A stretch of 64,000 nucleotides of DNA from Biformimicrobium ophioploci. GTDB lineage: Bacteria; Pseudomonadota; Gammaproteobacteria; Pseudomonadales; Cellvibrionaceae. The position numbers were made by a program, and so were the translations under genes. Numbering within the stretch: the stretch's first letter is position 1; each line of letters begins with the position of its first letter. The stretch is from positions 62,001-126,000 of the forward strand of contig NZ_BSYJ01000006.1 of assembly GCF_030270605.1 (NCBI RefSeq), read 5' to 3'. Shown in pieces: positions 17,379-26,250 of the stretch. The notes under the pieces were generated by a model that had not been told where the DNA came from, did not search any database, and saw only the letters and a program-made list of their open reading frames with translations.

Positions 17379-18521
17379 CTAGCGTTGCAAAATCGTTACT
17401 GCGCTGATCCCCGGTGCGCCATACACGTGGGTATAGCCAAGCCGTGGGTCATTGGGTACCTGTCGCGCCTCTGCGTTACCACGTAGCTGCAGGCATGTTT
17501 CATAAACCTGCCGCAGGCCTGTCGCACCGATTGGCTCACCACTCGCCAGGCAGCCGCCATCCGTGTTGACAGGCATCTTGCCCCCAATTCGGGTTTCACC
17601 AGCCTGAATTAGGGCTTCCTGCTCACCGTGCTCGCAGAATCCATTTTCGGCCATATGCATAACTTCTGCGCCGGACTCGGTATCCTGCAGCTGCATGACA
17701 TCAATATCCTTCGGGCCAACGCCGGCCATTTCAAAAGCGGCACTAGCCGCATCAACCGTAGGACCGTCGACCTGCTGCAGCGCCTGAGACGGCGCAAAGA
17801 CTTCGAAAGAACCAAAGCGACGTGAGCGGAATGCCGCCGCCTTCAGATAGATAGGCTTGTCGGTATATTGCTTCGCCTTGTCAGCACGACAGACAACCAG
17901 CGCAATACCTCCTTCGCCGGGTGCACAGAACATATATTTGGTGAGCGGATCGCTTACCATAAAAGAATTCGCAATTTCATCGAGAGGAATCTCATCCCGA
18001 CGCCAGGCATTTGGATTCATGGAGCCGTTCATAAACGCTTTCTGGGCGACTTTCGCCAGCGTATCCCGGCTGATGCCATACATATCCATGTAGCGCTGGA
18101 TCTTCATCGCAAAAAACTGCGTGGTAATCATCAGTCCCTTTTCGCCATACCACTCTCCGATGCCCATTTGCTTCGGATCCGCGTTGAAGGCTCCGCGTTC
18201 ATGCTTATCAAAGCCGACGACCATGCCGATATCGTACTCACCGGACTTGATCGCGTTGTAAGCCGATATCAGAGAGCTGCCCCCGGTTGCACAACCGTTG
18301 GCAACATTAATGAACGGCAAACCGGTGAGGCCCAGCTCGTTCACCAGGGCATCTGCACTGCCGGCGCTCGCGCTGCCGCCAAAGCCAAATTGCATGTCCT
18401 TCCACTCAACACCGGCATCTTTAAGCGCCTGTCGCGCGGCGTAGGCACCCTGTTGCAGGCCGCTTCGCCCGGGCGTACGCCCGAACGGGTGGATACCAAT
18501 ACCAACAATTGCTACGTCCAT
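17379..18521 (-). CDS. Thiolase-like lipid-transfer (SCP2-type) protein, altered active site
   Basis: A 380-residue thiolase-fold protein of the SCP2/lipid-transfer type. The nucleophile position keeps Cys77 (NGCATGG). The usual VHD motif is changed: DVMQLQD puts Gln279 where His is expected. The C-terminal GHPxGATG motif reads GEPIGATG, with Glu329 for His. Loss of both histidines argues against ordinary thiolysis. The next gene upstream encodes a DUF35 Zn-ribbon/OB protein, the partner type of thiolase-fold retro-aldolases such as Ltp2 in steroid side-chain degradation. An aldol-cleaving or C-C-forming role is therefore possible (inference). Start ATG at 18521 follows GGAGAGATAA. Confidence 0.9.
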   Translation of the reverse strand: MDVAIVGIGIHPFGRTPGRSGLQQGAYAARQALKDAGVEWKDMQFGFGGSASAGSADALVNELGLTGLPFINVANGCATGGSSLISAYNAIKSGEYDIGMVVGFDKHERGAFNADPKQMGIGEWYGEKGLMITTQFFAMKIQRYMDMYGISRDTLAKVAQKAFMNGSMNPNAWRRDEIPLDEIANSFMVSDPLTKYMFCAPGEGGIALVVCRADKAKQYTDKPIYLKAAAFRSRRFGSFEVFAPSQALQQVDGPTVDAASAAFEMAGVGPKDIDVMQLQDTESGAEVMHMAENGFCEHGEQEALIQAGETRIGGKMPVNTDGGCLASGEPIGATGLRQVYETCLQLRGNAEARQVPNDPRLGYTHVYGAPGISAVTILQR

Positions 18522-18626
18522 TTATCTCTCCATACTCTATTTACCGCTGATTATCGGGCTGGTCACCCGTACACCGGCACCCCGCGCGCTCGGTTCAATA
18601 ACGCTGTAACACGGGATAGAATCCGC

Positions 18627-19052
18627 TCAATTCGCTGCCTTGAATGCGAACCCAACGATTTCGTTGCCCTCTTCGTCGTGTCGGTAAGTACCAACCACCA
18701 ACTCCATTTCCATACCGATCTTCAGGTCTTCCGCGGTATTTTCCAGCAGCCGGCTTTCGACACAAACTGCCCCCGGCAATTCGACATAGCCAACACCAAA
18801 GGGACGAAATGTCTCCGGCGTTTCATCAGAGAGGTAGGGTTTCTTTGGCATAAACCCCTGGATGGTCCAGGTCCACAGCTTGCCACGCCGGGGCAATTCT
18901 TCGGATACAACATTCTCACTGCCGCAAGCCGGGCAGCTCAATTTGCGAGGAAACTCGGCAATTCCGCATTCCTGACAGCGGCTACCCAGTAACGCGGGAT
19001 TATCAGAAGGCCAGGTAAACAGCCCTTCGGCAATTGGTATCTTTTTACTCAT
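18627..19052 (-). CDS. DUF35 Zn-ribbon/OB-fold protein
   Basis: A 141-residue protein with an N-terminal zinc ribbon (CQECG and CPACG, two CxxC pairs near residues 26-45) followed by an OB-fold domain that includes PFGVGYVELPG. DUF35 proteins act as partner subunits that bind the acyl-CoA and support SCP2-type thiolases or aldolases. Here it precedes the thiolase-like gene and follows the dihydrolipoamide dehydrogenase by 11 bases in one operon. Probably forms a complex with the product of the gene at 17379. Confidence 0.9.
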   Translation of the reverse strand: MSKKIPIAEGLFTWPSDNPALLGSRCQECGIAEFPRKLSCPACGSENVVSEELPRRGKLWTWTIQGFMPKKPYLSDETPETFRPFGVGYVELPGAVCVESRLLENTAEDLKIGMEMELVVGTYRHDEEGNEIVGFAFKAAN

Positions 19053-19063
19053 GTAACACCTAT

Positions 19064-20482
19064 CTAGGAATGAATGGCCTGGTCATATGCGTCCAGTACA
19101 GATTCATGCATGGCTTCCGACATTGTCGGATGCGCAAAAACGGTATGCGCCAATTCTGCTTCTGTTGCCTCAAGCTTCTGCGCAATGACATACCCCTGAA
19201 TCAGCTCGGTCACCTCGGCGCCCAACATATGAGCACCGAGAAGCTCACCGCTATCTTCATCAAAGATGGTTTTGACAAACCCTTCTGCTTCTCCCATTGC
19301 CTGTGCCTTGCCAAGGGCGTTCAGATCGAACCGCCCAACACGTACATTGATGCCCTGCTCTTTCGCCTGCTGCTCTGTCAGGCCAACACTGGCGATTTGC
19401 GGGGAACTATAGGTACAAGCGGGAACGGACAGCGGGTCCAGTGGCTCGAGATTCTCCAGACCCGCAATCTTTTCAACGCAAATCACTGCTTCATGGCTGG
19501 CTTTGTGGGCAAGCCATGGTGGCGCTGTCATATCACCAATCGCATAGACTCCCTTGACGGAAGTCTCTGACCATTTATCGACAACAACCTGGCCTCGTTC
19601 CATCTTTACGCCTTGTTCTGCCAGACCCAGACCTTCGGTATTGGCGACCACCCCTACCGCCATAATCACGCGATCAAAGGTTCCACCCTGTGAGTTGCCG
19701 TTCCGGTCTGCCCACATTGCCTCAGCGCTGGATCCCTTCACTTCCAGTGTTTCCAGCTTGCTATCTGTAAAGAACTTAATGCCGCGCTTTTTAAAGGCAC
19801 GCTGTGCGGCCGCGGAAACATCGGCGTCTTCCTGAGGCAGAATGCGATCCATCATTTCCAGCACGGTAACTTCGGTACCGAAAGTGCGGTAAAAGCTCGC
19901 GAATTCCATGCCGATTGCACCGGAGCCCACCACAAGCAGAGAGCCCGGCAGGCTTTCCGGCACCATCGCCTCTTTTGCTGACCAGATCACTTCGCCATCT
20001 GCTTCCATTCCTGGAAGGGATCGCGGGCGCGCGCCTGTTGCGAAGATGATGTGTGTGGCAGATACGCGACCTGTCAGCTCTTCGTCGACGCTAACCTCCA
20101 GCTCGCCCGGCGCCGCCAGGCGGCCGAACCCGCTGATCACAGTGATGTCGTTTTTCTTCATTAGAAAATCGATGCCGCGGCTCAATCGCGCCGCAATATC
20201 GCGGCTGCGCTGCACGATTTTTTTGATATCAAACCCGGCATCCTTGGTGCTTAATCCATACTCTTCGGCATGAAGCATGGACTGGTAGACCTCGGCGCTC
20301 TTCAGCAGGCTTTTGGTGGGAATACAGCCCCAGTTCAGGCAGACGCCGCCCATGTGCTGTTTTTCAATGATGGCAACGCTCATGCCGAGCTGGGCCGCAC
20401 GGATCGCGGCAACATAGCCGCCGGGACCCGCGCCAACCACTGCGATATCAAATTTGCGGGTTGTTATTTCACTAGTAGCCAC
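19064..20482 (-). CDS. lpdA: Dihydrolipoamide dehydrogenase (E3)
   Basis: A 472-residue flavoprotein disulfide reductase that re-oxidises the lipoyl groups of the neighbouring E2. FAD motif GAGPGGYVAAIRAAQLG, redox disulfide GGVCLNWGCIPTK, NAD motif VVGSGAIGMEFA and C-terminal base in VFAHPTMSEA are all present. The start is GTG at 20482, preceded by GGGGAGTAACCT. It completes an E1alpha-E1beta-E2-E3 set transcribed together. A dedicated E3 copy for this complex suggests a substrate-specific, inducible system rather than central metabolism. Confidence 0.95.
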   Translation of the reverse strand: MATSEITTRKFDIAVVGAGPGGYVAAIRAAQLGMSVAIIEKQHMGGVCLNWGCIPTKSLLKSAEVYQSMLHAEEYGLSTKDAGFDIKKIVQRSRDIAARLSRGIDFLMKKNDITVISGFGRLAAPGELEVSVDEELTGRVSATHIIFATGARPRSLPGMEADGEVIWSAKEAMVPESLPGSLLVVGSGAIGMEFASFYRTFGTEVTVLEMMDRILPQEDADVSAAAQRAFKKRGIKFFTDSKLETLEVKGSSAEAMWADRNGNSQGGTFDRVIMAVGVVANTEGLGLAEQGVKMERGQVVVDKWSETSVKGVYAIGDMTAPPWLAHKASHEAVICVEKIAGLENLEPLDPLSVPACTYSSPQIASVGLTEQQAKEQGINVRVGRFDLNALGKAQAMGEAEGFVKTIFDEDSGELLGAHMLGAEVTELIQGYVIAQKLEATEAELAHTVFAHPTMSEAMHESVLDAYDQAIHS

Positions 20483-20493
20483 AGGTTACTCCC

Positions 20494-21984
20494 CTACAAC
20501 AGCATGGACGCAGGATTTTCCAGGAATCCCTTCAGTGCCTGTAGGAACTGAGCCGCTACCGCGCCATCAATTGCCCTGTGATCACTGGACATCGACACTC
20601 GCATCACCGTCGCTGCGGTGATCTCGCCGTCGCGTACCACAGGCTTTTCCTTACCAGCACCCACTGCCAGGATCGCCGCCTGGGGGGAGTTTATGATGGC
20701 GTCGAACTGGTCGACCCCGTACATACCCAGGTTGGAGATGGTGAAAGAACCACCCTGGAACTCATCCACGGTCAATTTGCCGGTCTGGGCTCTTTTCGCG
20801 AGGTCTTTGGCTTCCGAAGAAATCTGCGACAGGCTCTTGTTGCCGGCATTGCGAATCACCGGAGTAATCAGACCGCCATCAATCGCAACAGCCATAGAGA
20901 TGTCCGCCTGCTCGAACTGACGAATAGCGTCGCCTGTATACTGTACGTTCACCGCCGGGACACGCTGCAAGGCGCCTGCGCAAGCCTTGATAATGAAGTC
21001 GTTCACGGAGAGGCTATGGCCGAGCTCGGCATTCATATACTTCCGTTGCGCCAACAGGCTATCGATCTCAATATCAACGCTTACTCGGTAGTGCGGTATG
21101 GTCTGCTTGGATTCTGACAAGCGCGCTGCAATGGTCTTGCGCATGCCGCTGAGCGCAACCTCACTGTAATCAGACAGCCCACTCAGGGCCCTGGCGGCCT
21201 GCTCGATATCTTCCTTGGTTACTCGATTGCGACGGCCGGTCGGCGTCACATCGTGCAGGTTGATATTCAGCTTTTTCGCAAGTCTGCGCGCTACAGGAGT
21301 AGCGGCAATGCGCGAGTCATCAATAGTCGTGCGTTGCGCCGGTTGCTCCGCCATTGCCTGCTTTGCCTTCCGGGCAGGCTGTACGCTAACACCCGCGGCC
21401 TTCTCCACGTCCTGCTTGGAGACCCGGCCGTTGCGACCAGTGGCCGGCACATTGTTCAGGTTGATGTTATGTGCTTTTGCTATGCGACGCGCAACGACAG
21501 AAGCTTTCACCCCGGAGTCATCCGGTCCATCTGCAAGGGATGCTGCAGCAGAAGCAGTCGGAGCCTTATCGGCAACGGCGGGGGTCTCGGTACTGGCGGC
21601 CTCCGCGGCCTGTGCTGGCGCACCGTACGAAACCTGACGCTCAGCGCTATCGTCGCCCTCGGATACCAATGGCTTGTTCAGGGCGGCGGCATCCGGCTCG
21701 AAATTTTCGACAAAGGCATCGATCTCTGCCTCGGTGACATCCCCCTGGGCTACGACACCGAGCAACATCGCGACCCGGTGTATTTCACCCGGTTGCGCCA
21801 CGATGCGAACCAAAGTGCCATCACAACTACTTTCAGCAGTATTAACGATCTTGGAGGTTTCTATATCGACGAATTCGTCGCCAATGGATATCTGATCGCC
21901 GACGTCGACACGCCACTCGATCAGCTCGCCTTCCTCCATCGACATGCCCCACTTGGGTACGGTCAATGCGTGCAGTTTGCTCAT
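20494..21984 (-). CDS. Dihydrolipoamide acyltransferase (E2) with two E3-binding domains
   Basis: A 496-residue 2-oxoacid/acetoin dehydrogenase E2. Domain order: lipoyl domain (about 1-95, lipoyl lysine K45 in ETSKI); Ala/Pro/Glu-rich linker; a first peripheral subunit-binding domain (about 160-196, SVVARRIAKAHNINLNNV); a second one (about 226-264, TPVARRLAKKLNINLHDV); and the catalytic domain with H469-x3-D473-G. One such binding domain is usual, so the tandem copy is notable. The start ATG overlaps the stop of the E1beta gene (TAATG), implying coupled translation. Confidence 0.93.
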   Translation of the reverse strand: MSKLHALTVPKWGMSMEEGELIEWRVDVGDQISIGDEFVDIETSKIVNTAESSCDGTLVRIVAQPGEIHRVAMLLGVVAQGDVTEAEIDAFVENFEPDAAALNKPLVSEGDDSAERQVSYGAPAQAAEAASTETPAVADKAPTASAAASLADGPDDSGVKASVVARRIAKAHNINLNNVPATGRNGRVSKQDVEKAAGVSVQPARKAKQAMAEQPAQRTTIDDSRIAATPVARRLAKKLNINLHDVTPTGRRNRVTKEDIEQAARALSGLSDYSEVALSGMRKTIAARLSESKQTIPHYRVSVDIEIDSLLAQRKYMNAELGHSLSVNDFIIKACAGALQRVPAVNVQYTGDAIRQFEQADISMAVAIDGGLITPVIRNAGNKSLSQISSEAKDLAKRAQTGKLTVDEFQGGSFTISNLGMYGVDQFDAIINSPQAAILAVGAGKEKPVVRDGEITAATVMRVSMSSDHRAIDGAVAAQFLQALKGFLENPASMLL

Positions 21985-22994
21985 TAGACGTACTCCACTA
22001 ATTCACGGATGGCAGCTTCGATATCGGCGTCACCGGGCATCCAGGCCTGCTCCAGGTTTGGTGCAAACGGAACCGGCGAGTGGGCGGCGGTAACTTTTCT
22101 GATCGGCGCGCGTAAGGATGAAAATGCTTTCTCGGCGACGATACTGGAGATATCCGCGGCAATACCGCAGCGCGGGGTCATTTCATCGACCAGTAACAAC
22201 TTGCCAGTGGTTTCTACGCTCTCCAGGATTGCTTCTTCATCCAGCGGCGAGGTTGTGCGAGGGTCGATCACATCGCAGGTGATACCCTCTTCCGCCAACC
22301 GGTCAACGACCGCCAGCACTTTGTGCATCGGGTTGGAGATGGCAACAATAGTGAGATCACTGCCTTCGCGATAGAAGTTTGCCTCGCCGAATGGGATCGT
22401 GTACATCTCGTCCGGCACTTCACAACTGGTGTCGTACAGCATTTTGTCTTCGACAAAAATGACACAGTCATTATCCTTGATTGCCTGCAGCATTAGCCCC
22501 TTCGCATCATAGGCGTTGGTCGGGCAGACAACTTTCAGGCCCGGCACCATGGTAACCATCTGGGTCAGGTTCTGTGAGTGCTGCGCACCCGCACTCCAGC
22601 CCGCACCGGTAGTACAACGAACCACCATCGGACACTGGGATTTGCCACCAAACATATAATGAAATTTGGCAGCCTGATTGTAGATCTGGTCGAAGCACAC
22701 TCCGAAGAAATCCATAAACATCAATTCGGCCACGGGGCGTAGGCCAGTCTGCGCTGCGCCCGCTGCGGCGCCGATAATCGCGGACTCAGTAATTGGCGTA
22801 TCGATCACGCGCTCCTCACCAAATGCTGGCAACAGCCCCTTGGTGATACCCATCACGCCACCATATGCATCGCGCGAACCTTCACAACCGGCGCCACCGG
22901 AAACTTCCTCGCCCAGCACGATTACGCTGGCGTCATCCGCCATGGCTTGATGAAGTGCTTCGTTAATTGCTTCTCTGTATGTTTTTACTGGCAT
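21984..22994 (-). CDS. TPP-dependent dehydrogenase E1 beta subunit (acetoin dehydrogenase type)
   Basis: A 336-residue E1beta. The stretches DQIYNQAAKFHYMFGGK, AQHSQNL and PFGEANFYREG are characteristic of the acetoin/pyruvate-type E1beta family. With the alpha subunit it decarboxylates a 2-oxoacid, or cleaves acetoin, and passes the acyl unit to lipoyl-E2. The start at 22994 (MPVKTYREA) is preferred because GGAG lies eight bases upstream. It is co-transcribed with an upstream E1alpha and downstream E2 and E3. Confidence 0.94.
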   Translation of the reverse strand: MPVKTYREAINEALHQAMADDASVIVLGEEVSGGAGCEGSRDAYGGVMGITKGLLPAFGEERVIDTPITESAIIGAAAGAAQTGLRPVAELMFMDFFGVCFDQIYNQAAKFHYMFGGKSQCPMVVRCTTGAGWSAGAQHSQNLTQMVTMVPGLKVVCPTNAYDAKGLMLQAIKDNDCVIFVEDKMLYDTSCEVPDEMYTIPFGEANFYREGSDLTIVAISNPMHKVLAVVDRLAEEGITCDVIDPRTTSPLDEEAILESVETTGKLLLVDEMTPRCGIAADISSIVAEKAFSSLRAPIRKVTAAHSPVPFAPNLEQAWMPGDADIEAAIRELVEYV

Positions 22995-23063
22995 TCTTCC
23001 AACTCCAATTCTTATTGTTTCCAATCTCGTTTTACCAAGAGCTCACGGCCTGCGCCGGCTCAA

Positions 23064-24080
23064 TCAGTATTCAGAGCTGTAGACGTTATCCATCAGTTCA
23101 GAGATTTCCGGGACAGGTGCGGCCAGACCGGCCTCCGTGGCCCGTCCCATAAGCTCCGCCACTTCCTCGTCAATCTTGTCGAGTTCGGCGGCCGTTGCCA
23201 GTTTCTGCTTGATCGCCGCCTTGCGAGCAATCACCAGACAATCCTGCTCCTTCATCAATGTTTCGATTTCGTTCTCGCCACGATACGCTTGCGGGTCGCC
23301 CTCAAAGTGCCCCTTGAAGCGCGGCACGCTGGCTTCGATGGTGACTGGCCCCTTGCCATCACGGCAGTGCTGCACGGCCTTCTTACAAACTTCGGTCACA
23401 GCGAAAATATCAGTTCCATCAACCTTGAATGCGGGCATGCCAAATGCCGCGGCCCGGCCGGCAATATCCCTGGAACCCACTGCATAGCTCGCGTGAGTAC
23501 CCTCTCCATAGCCGTTGTTTTCGAAAAAGAATATCGCGGGCAGTTTCAATACGACGGCAAGGTTCATCGCTTCAAAGGTTGTACCCTGATTCGAAGATCC
23601 ATCCCCGCCGAATGCAACACCGACCTGCGTGGTACCCAGCGTCTTGGCGGAAAGTGCAGCACCAACGATCAACGGTGGCCCGCCACCAACAATCGCGTTC
23701 GCACCGAGCATGCCCTTATCGAAATCCGCGATATGCATGGAGCCGCCCTTGCCATCGCAAATGCCGCCCTGCTTGCCCATGATTTCCTTCATCATGCCGA
23801 TCACATCACCGCCCTTGGCGATGCAGTGTCCATGACCACGGTGCGTACTAACGACATAGTCATCATCGTTAAGCAATTCACAGATCCCAACGCCGGCCGC
23901 CTCCTGGCCGGAATACAAGTGAAGAAAGCCCGGGATATTACCCTTCATAAATTCTTCACTGATCTTGTCTTCGAAACTGCGAATTGTGCGCATGCTTCTA
24001 TAGGCCTTTAGGAATTGGTCCCTATCGAGAACCGGAGCCTTCTTCTTGGCTTCAGGGCGCTGCTTTGTAGCTGTAGACAT
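23064..24080 (-). CDS. TPP-dependent dehydrogenase E1 alpha subunit (acetoin dehydrogenase type)
   Basis: A 338-residue E1alpha with TPP-binding motif GDGSSNQGTTFEAMNLA, the loop HRGHGHCIAKG and the segment GKGGSMHIAD. These agree with AcoA-like subunits, although PdhA-like enzymes share them. It lies 62 bp downstream of the second carotenoid oxygenase. Being in an operon with oxygenases and a thiolase-like protein, it may take a methyl-ketone-derived, 2-oxoacid or acetoin-like fragment released by the pathway and turn it into acyl-CoA (inference). Confidence 0.94.
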   Translation of the reverse strand: MSTATKQRPEAKKKAPVLDRDQFLKAYRSMRTIRSFEDKISEEFMKGNIPGFLHLYSGQEAAGVGICELLNDDDYVVSTHRGHGHCIAKGGDVIGMMKEIMGKQGGICDGKGGSMHIADFDKGMLGANAIVGGGPPLIVGAALSAKTLGTTQVGVAFGGDGSSNQGTTFEAMNLAVVLKLPAIFFFENNGYGEGTHASYAVGSRDIAGRAAAFGMPAFKVDGTDIFAVTEVCKKAVQHCRDGKGPVTIEASVPRFKGHFEGDPQAYRGENEIETLMKEQDCLVIARKAAIKQKLATAAELDKIDEEVAELMGRATEAGLAAPVPEISELMDNVYSSEY

Positions 24081-24142
24081 TTTCCGCCTCGTTCATTGTC
24101 ATTAATCTTTTTTGGAACCCAGAAATCTGGGGAGAATTGAAT

Positions 24143-25549
24143 TCAGAGCGTGAGTCCCTGCATCCAGTTCGCATGAAAGCCATTGGGAATGCGTGTCGGC
24201 ACATAAATTTTTGCAACCGGCCCCTTGTCAAAGTCGCCGGCGGACACAATCGACAGATACTGACCTTCCCCGGGGTTGAAGACGAAGCACATAACCCAGC
24301 CATCCTCTTCCCGCTCGCTATCCGGATTCGGCACATATACCGGCTCGCCGGCATTGGCTTCAGGGCCGTAGTCGCAAAGCTTTGTTTCGCCGGTATTGAA
24401 ATCGTAGCGGCCAGTACAGTTGTAACCGTGCGCATCACCCCAATCTCGATTGCTCGACGCAGCAAAACCGTAACGATACTGCTTGCCCATGAGCCGCTCA
24501 TCCACGCGTGAGAATTCACAGAAGACATCGGAAAACTGCTCGTTGGTGACAGTTTTTGTCGCCTTGTCCAGCGTCATCCGATACATGCGACGTGGCTGCT
24601 TTTCAACACCGGTGCCCTGCGCCTGAGTGAAGGGCATGGAGTTTATCCAGACGTAATCAATAACAATCTGGCCGTCGCGCTCGAAGCCATTACAGAAGTG
24701 CCAGCTGAAGAAAGCGTCGGTTTCGAAGGTGATAATATTGCCGGACCCATCTCTTGGGATGGCCAGGATTTTCGTGCCCTTTTCAGGCTCCCAGGAGAAC
24801 GGATCCTCCCCGCGCATGGCCTTGGTCACATCGTGGAAGGCCGGAGCGTAAAAGATCACTACATAGTTCTGGGTGATTTGAAGATCGTGAATAATGCCTT
24901 TGCGATCAAACTGCACAGGTATGGTTTTCTTGTGTCGCGCGTGCTTATCGAAGATCTGGACGTAGTAGTTCGCACTGTCCCAGCGCTGGGTACAACTAAC
25001 CAGGTCGCCCGAGTCCGGGCAAATTTTCGGGTGGGCTGTCAGCGCATCGCCGGCTTTTAGCGCACCGTCATAGTCATAGAGCCCAACAGTCGAAAGGTCA
25101 TTGTTCAGCAGGTGTGGAAAACCACCTTCCCACATGGCCAGCAACTTGCCACCATGATAGAGCACATTGGTATTGGCAGTATTCTTGACCGGGTTTGGCT
25201 CTCCGCCGGCCTCGATGACTTCCCGCGGCACATCAAGTAATTTACCCACGCTGCCATAAAGGGTACGGTTGAACTTTCGTTCGGTCTTGAGATGGCTGGT
25301 TTCAACCCAGCGATTTTTGTAGGTCGCCTGTCCATCTTTCAGGTAAACCGCGTGGATCATCCCATCGCCATCGAGGGGATAAACATAGTGATTGGGCTGG
25401 AATGCGACGTTGGGGCCATCGCGCATAAAGGCGCCGCGCAGGTTTTCCGGAATTACCCCTTCGACCCGAAGCTCATCCGGACCGAAATCGCTCTCTTCAG
25501 AAACGGGGGCATAGTTGCCCTGCAGATAGGGAAAAGCACTTAAGTCCAT
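24143..25549 (-). CDS. Carotenoid oxygenase family protein (paralogue 2)
   Basis: A 468-residue Fe(II)-dependent C=C-cleaving oxygenase with four candidate iron histidines H173 (TAHPKIC), H221 (IHDLQ), H284 (FSWHFCNGF) and H459 (GFHANWM). It is close to the protein at 2424-3860 and more distant from the one at 43644. Start ATG at 25549 follows GAGGAGGAATGC. It is the first gene of the 12-gene minus-strand operon, immediately behind operator site 4, so its reaction may be an early step of the pathway. Whether it acts on apocarotenoids, stilbenes or other conjugated chains is open. Confidence 0.93.
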   Translation of the reverse strand: MDLSAFPYLQGNYAPVSEESDFGPDELRVEGVIPENLRGAFMRDGPNVAFQPNHYVYPLDGDGMIHAVYLKDGQATYKNRWVETSHLKTERKFNRTLYGSVGKLLDVPREVIEAGGEPNPVKNTANTNVLYHGGKLLAMWEGGFPHLLNNDLSTVGLYDYDGALKAGDALTAHPKICPDSGDLVSCTQRWDSANYYVQIFDKHARHKKTIPVQFDRKGIIHDLQITQNYVVIFYAPAFHDVTKAMRGEDPFSWEPEKGTKILAIPRDGSGNIITFETDAFFSWHFCNGFERDGQIVIDYVWINSMPFTQAQGTGVEKQPRRMYRMTLDKATKTVTNEQFSDVFCEFSRVDERLMGKQYRYGFAASSNRDWGDAHGYNCTGRYDFNTGETKLCDYGPEANAGEPVYVPNPDSEREEDGWVMCFVFNPGEGQYLSIVSAGDFDKGPVAKIYVPTRIPNGFHANWMQGLTL

Positions 25550-25649
25550 GCATTCCTCCTCGTAACTTGTTGTTTTTTATGGAGGCCACCGACCAAACTA
25601 CGAGATGAGGCCCAGGGTTCAATTCATACTAACAGCTCCAACAAAAAGA

Positions 25650-25667
25650 AAACAGTACCGATTGTTT
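25650..25667. promoter_or_regulatory. Operator-like palindrome, 2-bp spacer (site 4)
   Basis: Arms AAACAGTA and GATTGTTT separated by two bases. It is placed between the divergent 12-gene operon (start 25549) and the SnoaL gene (start 25764) and could control both. It shares the short spacer with site 8 next to the TetR gene, while the others have six bases. Confidence 0.65.
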
Positions 25668-25763
25668 ATTTCCGTCAGAGTCGGGGATATAGTGTGATTG
25701 AGCGCCAATATTGCAGTCAGCGGCGAATACGGAAACGCATACAAAATAGACAGGGAGAGCAGC

Positions 25764-26210
25764 ATGGAAACATTGCTAGAGCAAAACAGCCTTGAAGACG
25801 AGATCGCGTTGCGCAACCTGATGGCCCGCTACACTGACGCGGTCAACCGAAATGACGGCGCCAGCTGGATAAACTGCTGGGCCGACAACGCCTCCTGGGA
25901 CCTGATGGGACTAATTGTCACCGGACAGGACAACATCCTCAATCTATGGCAACGGATGATGTCTAACTTTGAATTTGCATTGCTGATGCCCAGCAGCTGC
26001 CACTTCGAAGTAAATGGCAACAGCGCCACCGGCCACTGGTATCTGCACGAGTACACACGGAGCAAAGAGGGCGATGCCATCACTATTCTCAGTCGATATC
26101 AGGACAGCTACATCAAAGAAAATGGCAAATGGCTTTACCAGACGCGCAAGTATGAATTGATCTACAACGGTGCCCCCGACCTATCCGGACAAGTAGTCCC
26201 GATAAATTAA
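25764..26210 (+). CDS. SnoaL-like / NTF2-superfamily protein
   Basis: A 148-residue single-domain SnoaL-like protein: helix LEDEIALRNLMARYTDAVNR, then WINCWADNASWDL, and the pocket strand ATGHWYLHEYTR. The start METLLEQ at 25764 follows AGGGAGAGCAGC; the longer frame from 25698 lacks a site. It is divergent from the operon headed by carotenoid oxygenase 2, with a shared operator between them. Possible roles are isomerisation, dehydration or partner to an oxygenase. Confidence 0.85.
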   Translation: METLLEQNSLEDEIALRNLMARYTDAVNRNDGASWINCWADNASWDLMGLIVTGQDNILNLWQRMMSNFEFALLMPSSCHFEVNGNSATGHWYLHEYTRSKEGDAITILSRYQDSYIKENGKWLYQTRKYELIYNGAPDLSGQVVPIN

Positions 26211-26250
26211 TGGAAGGAAGGACAGATAGTATCTAGAGGGCGAGATAACT

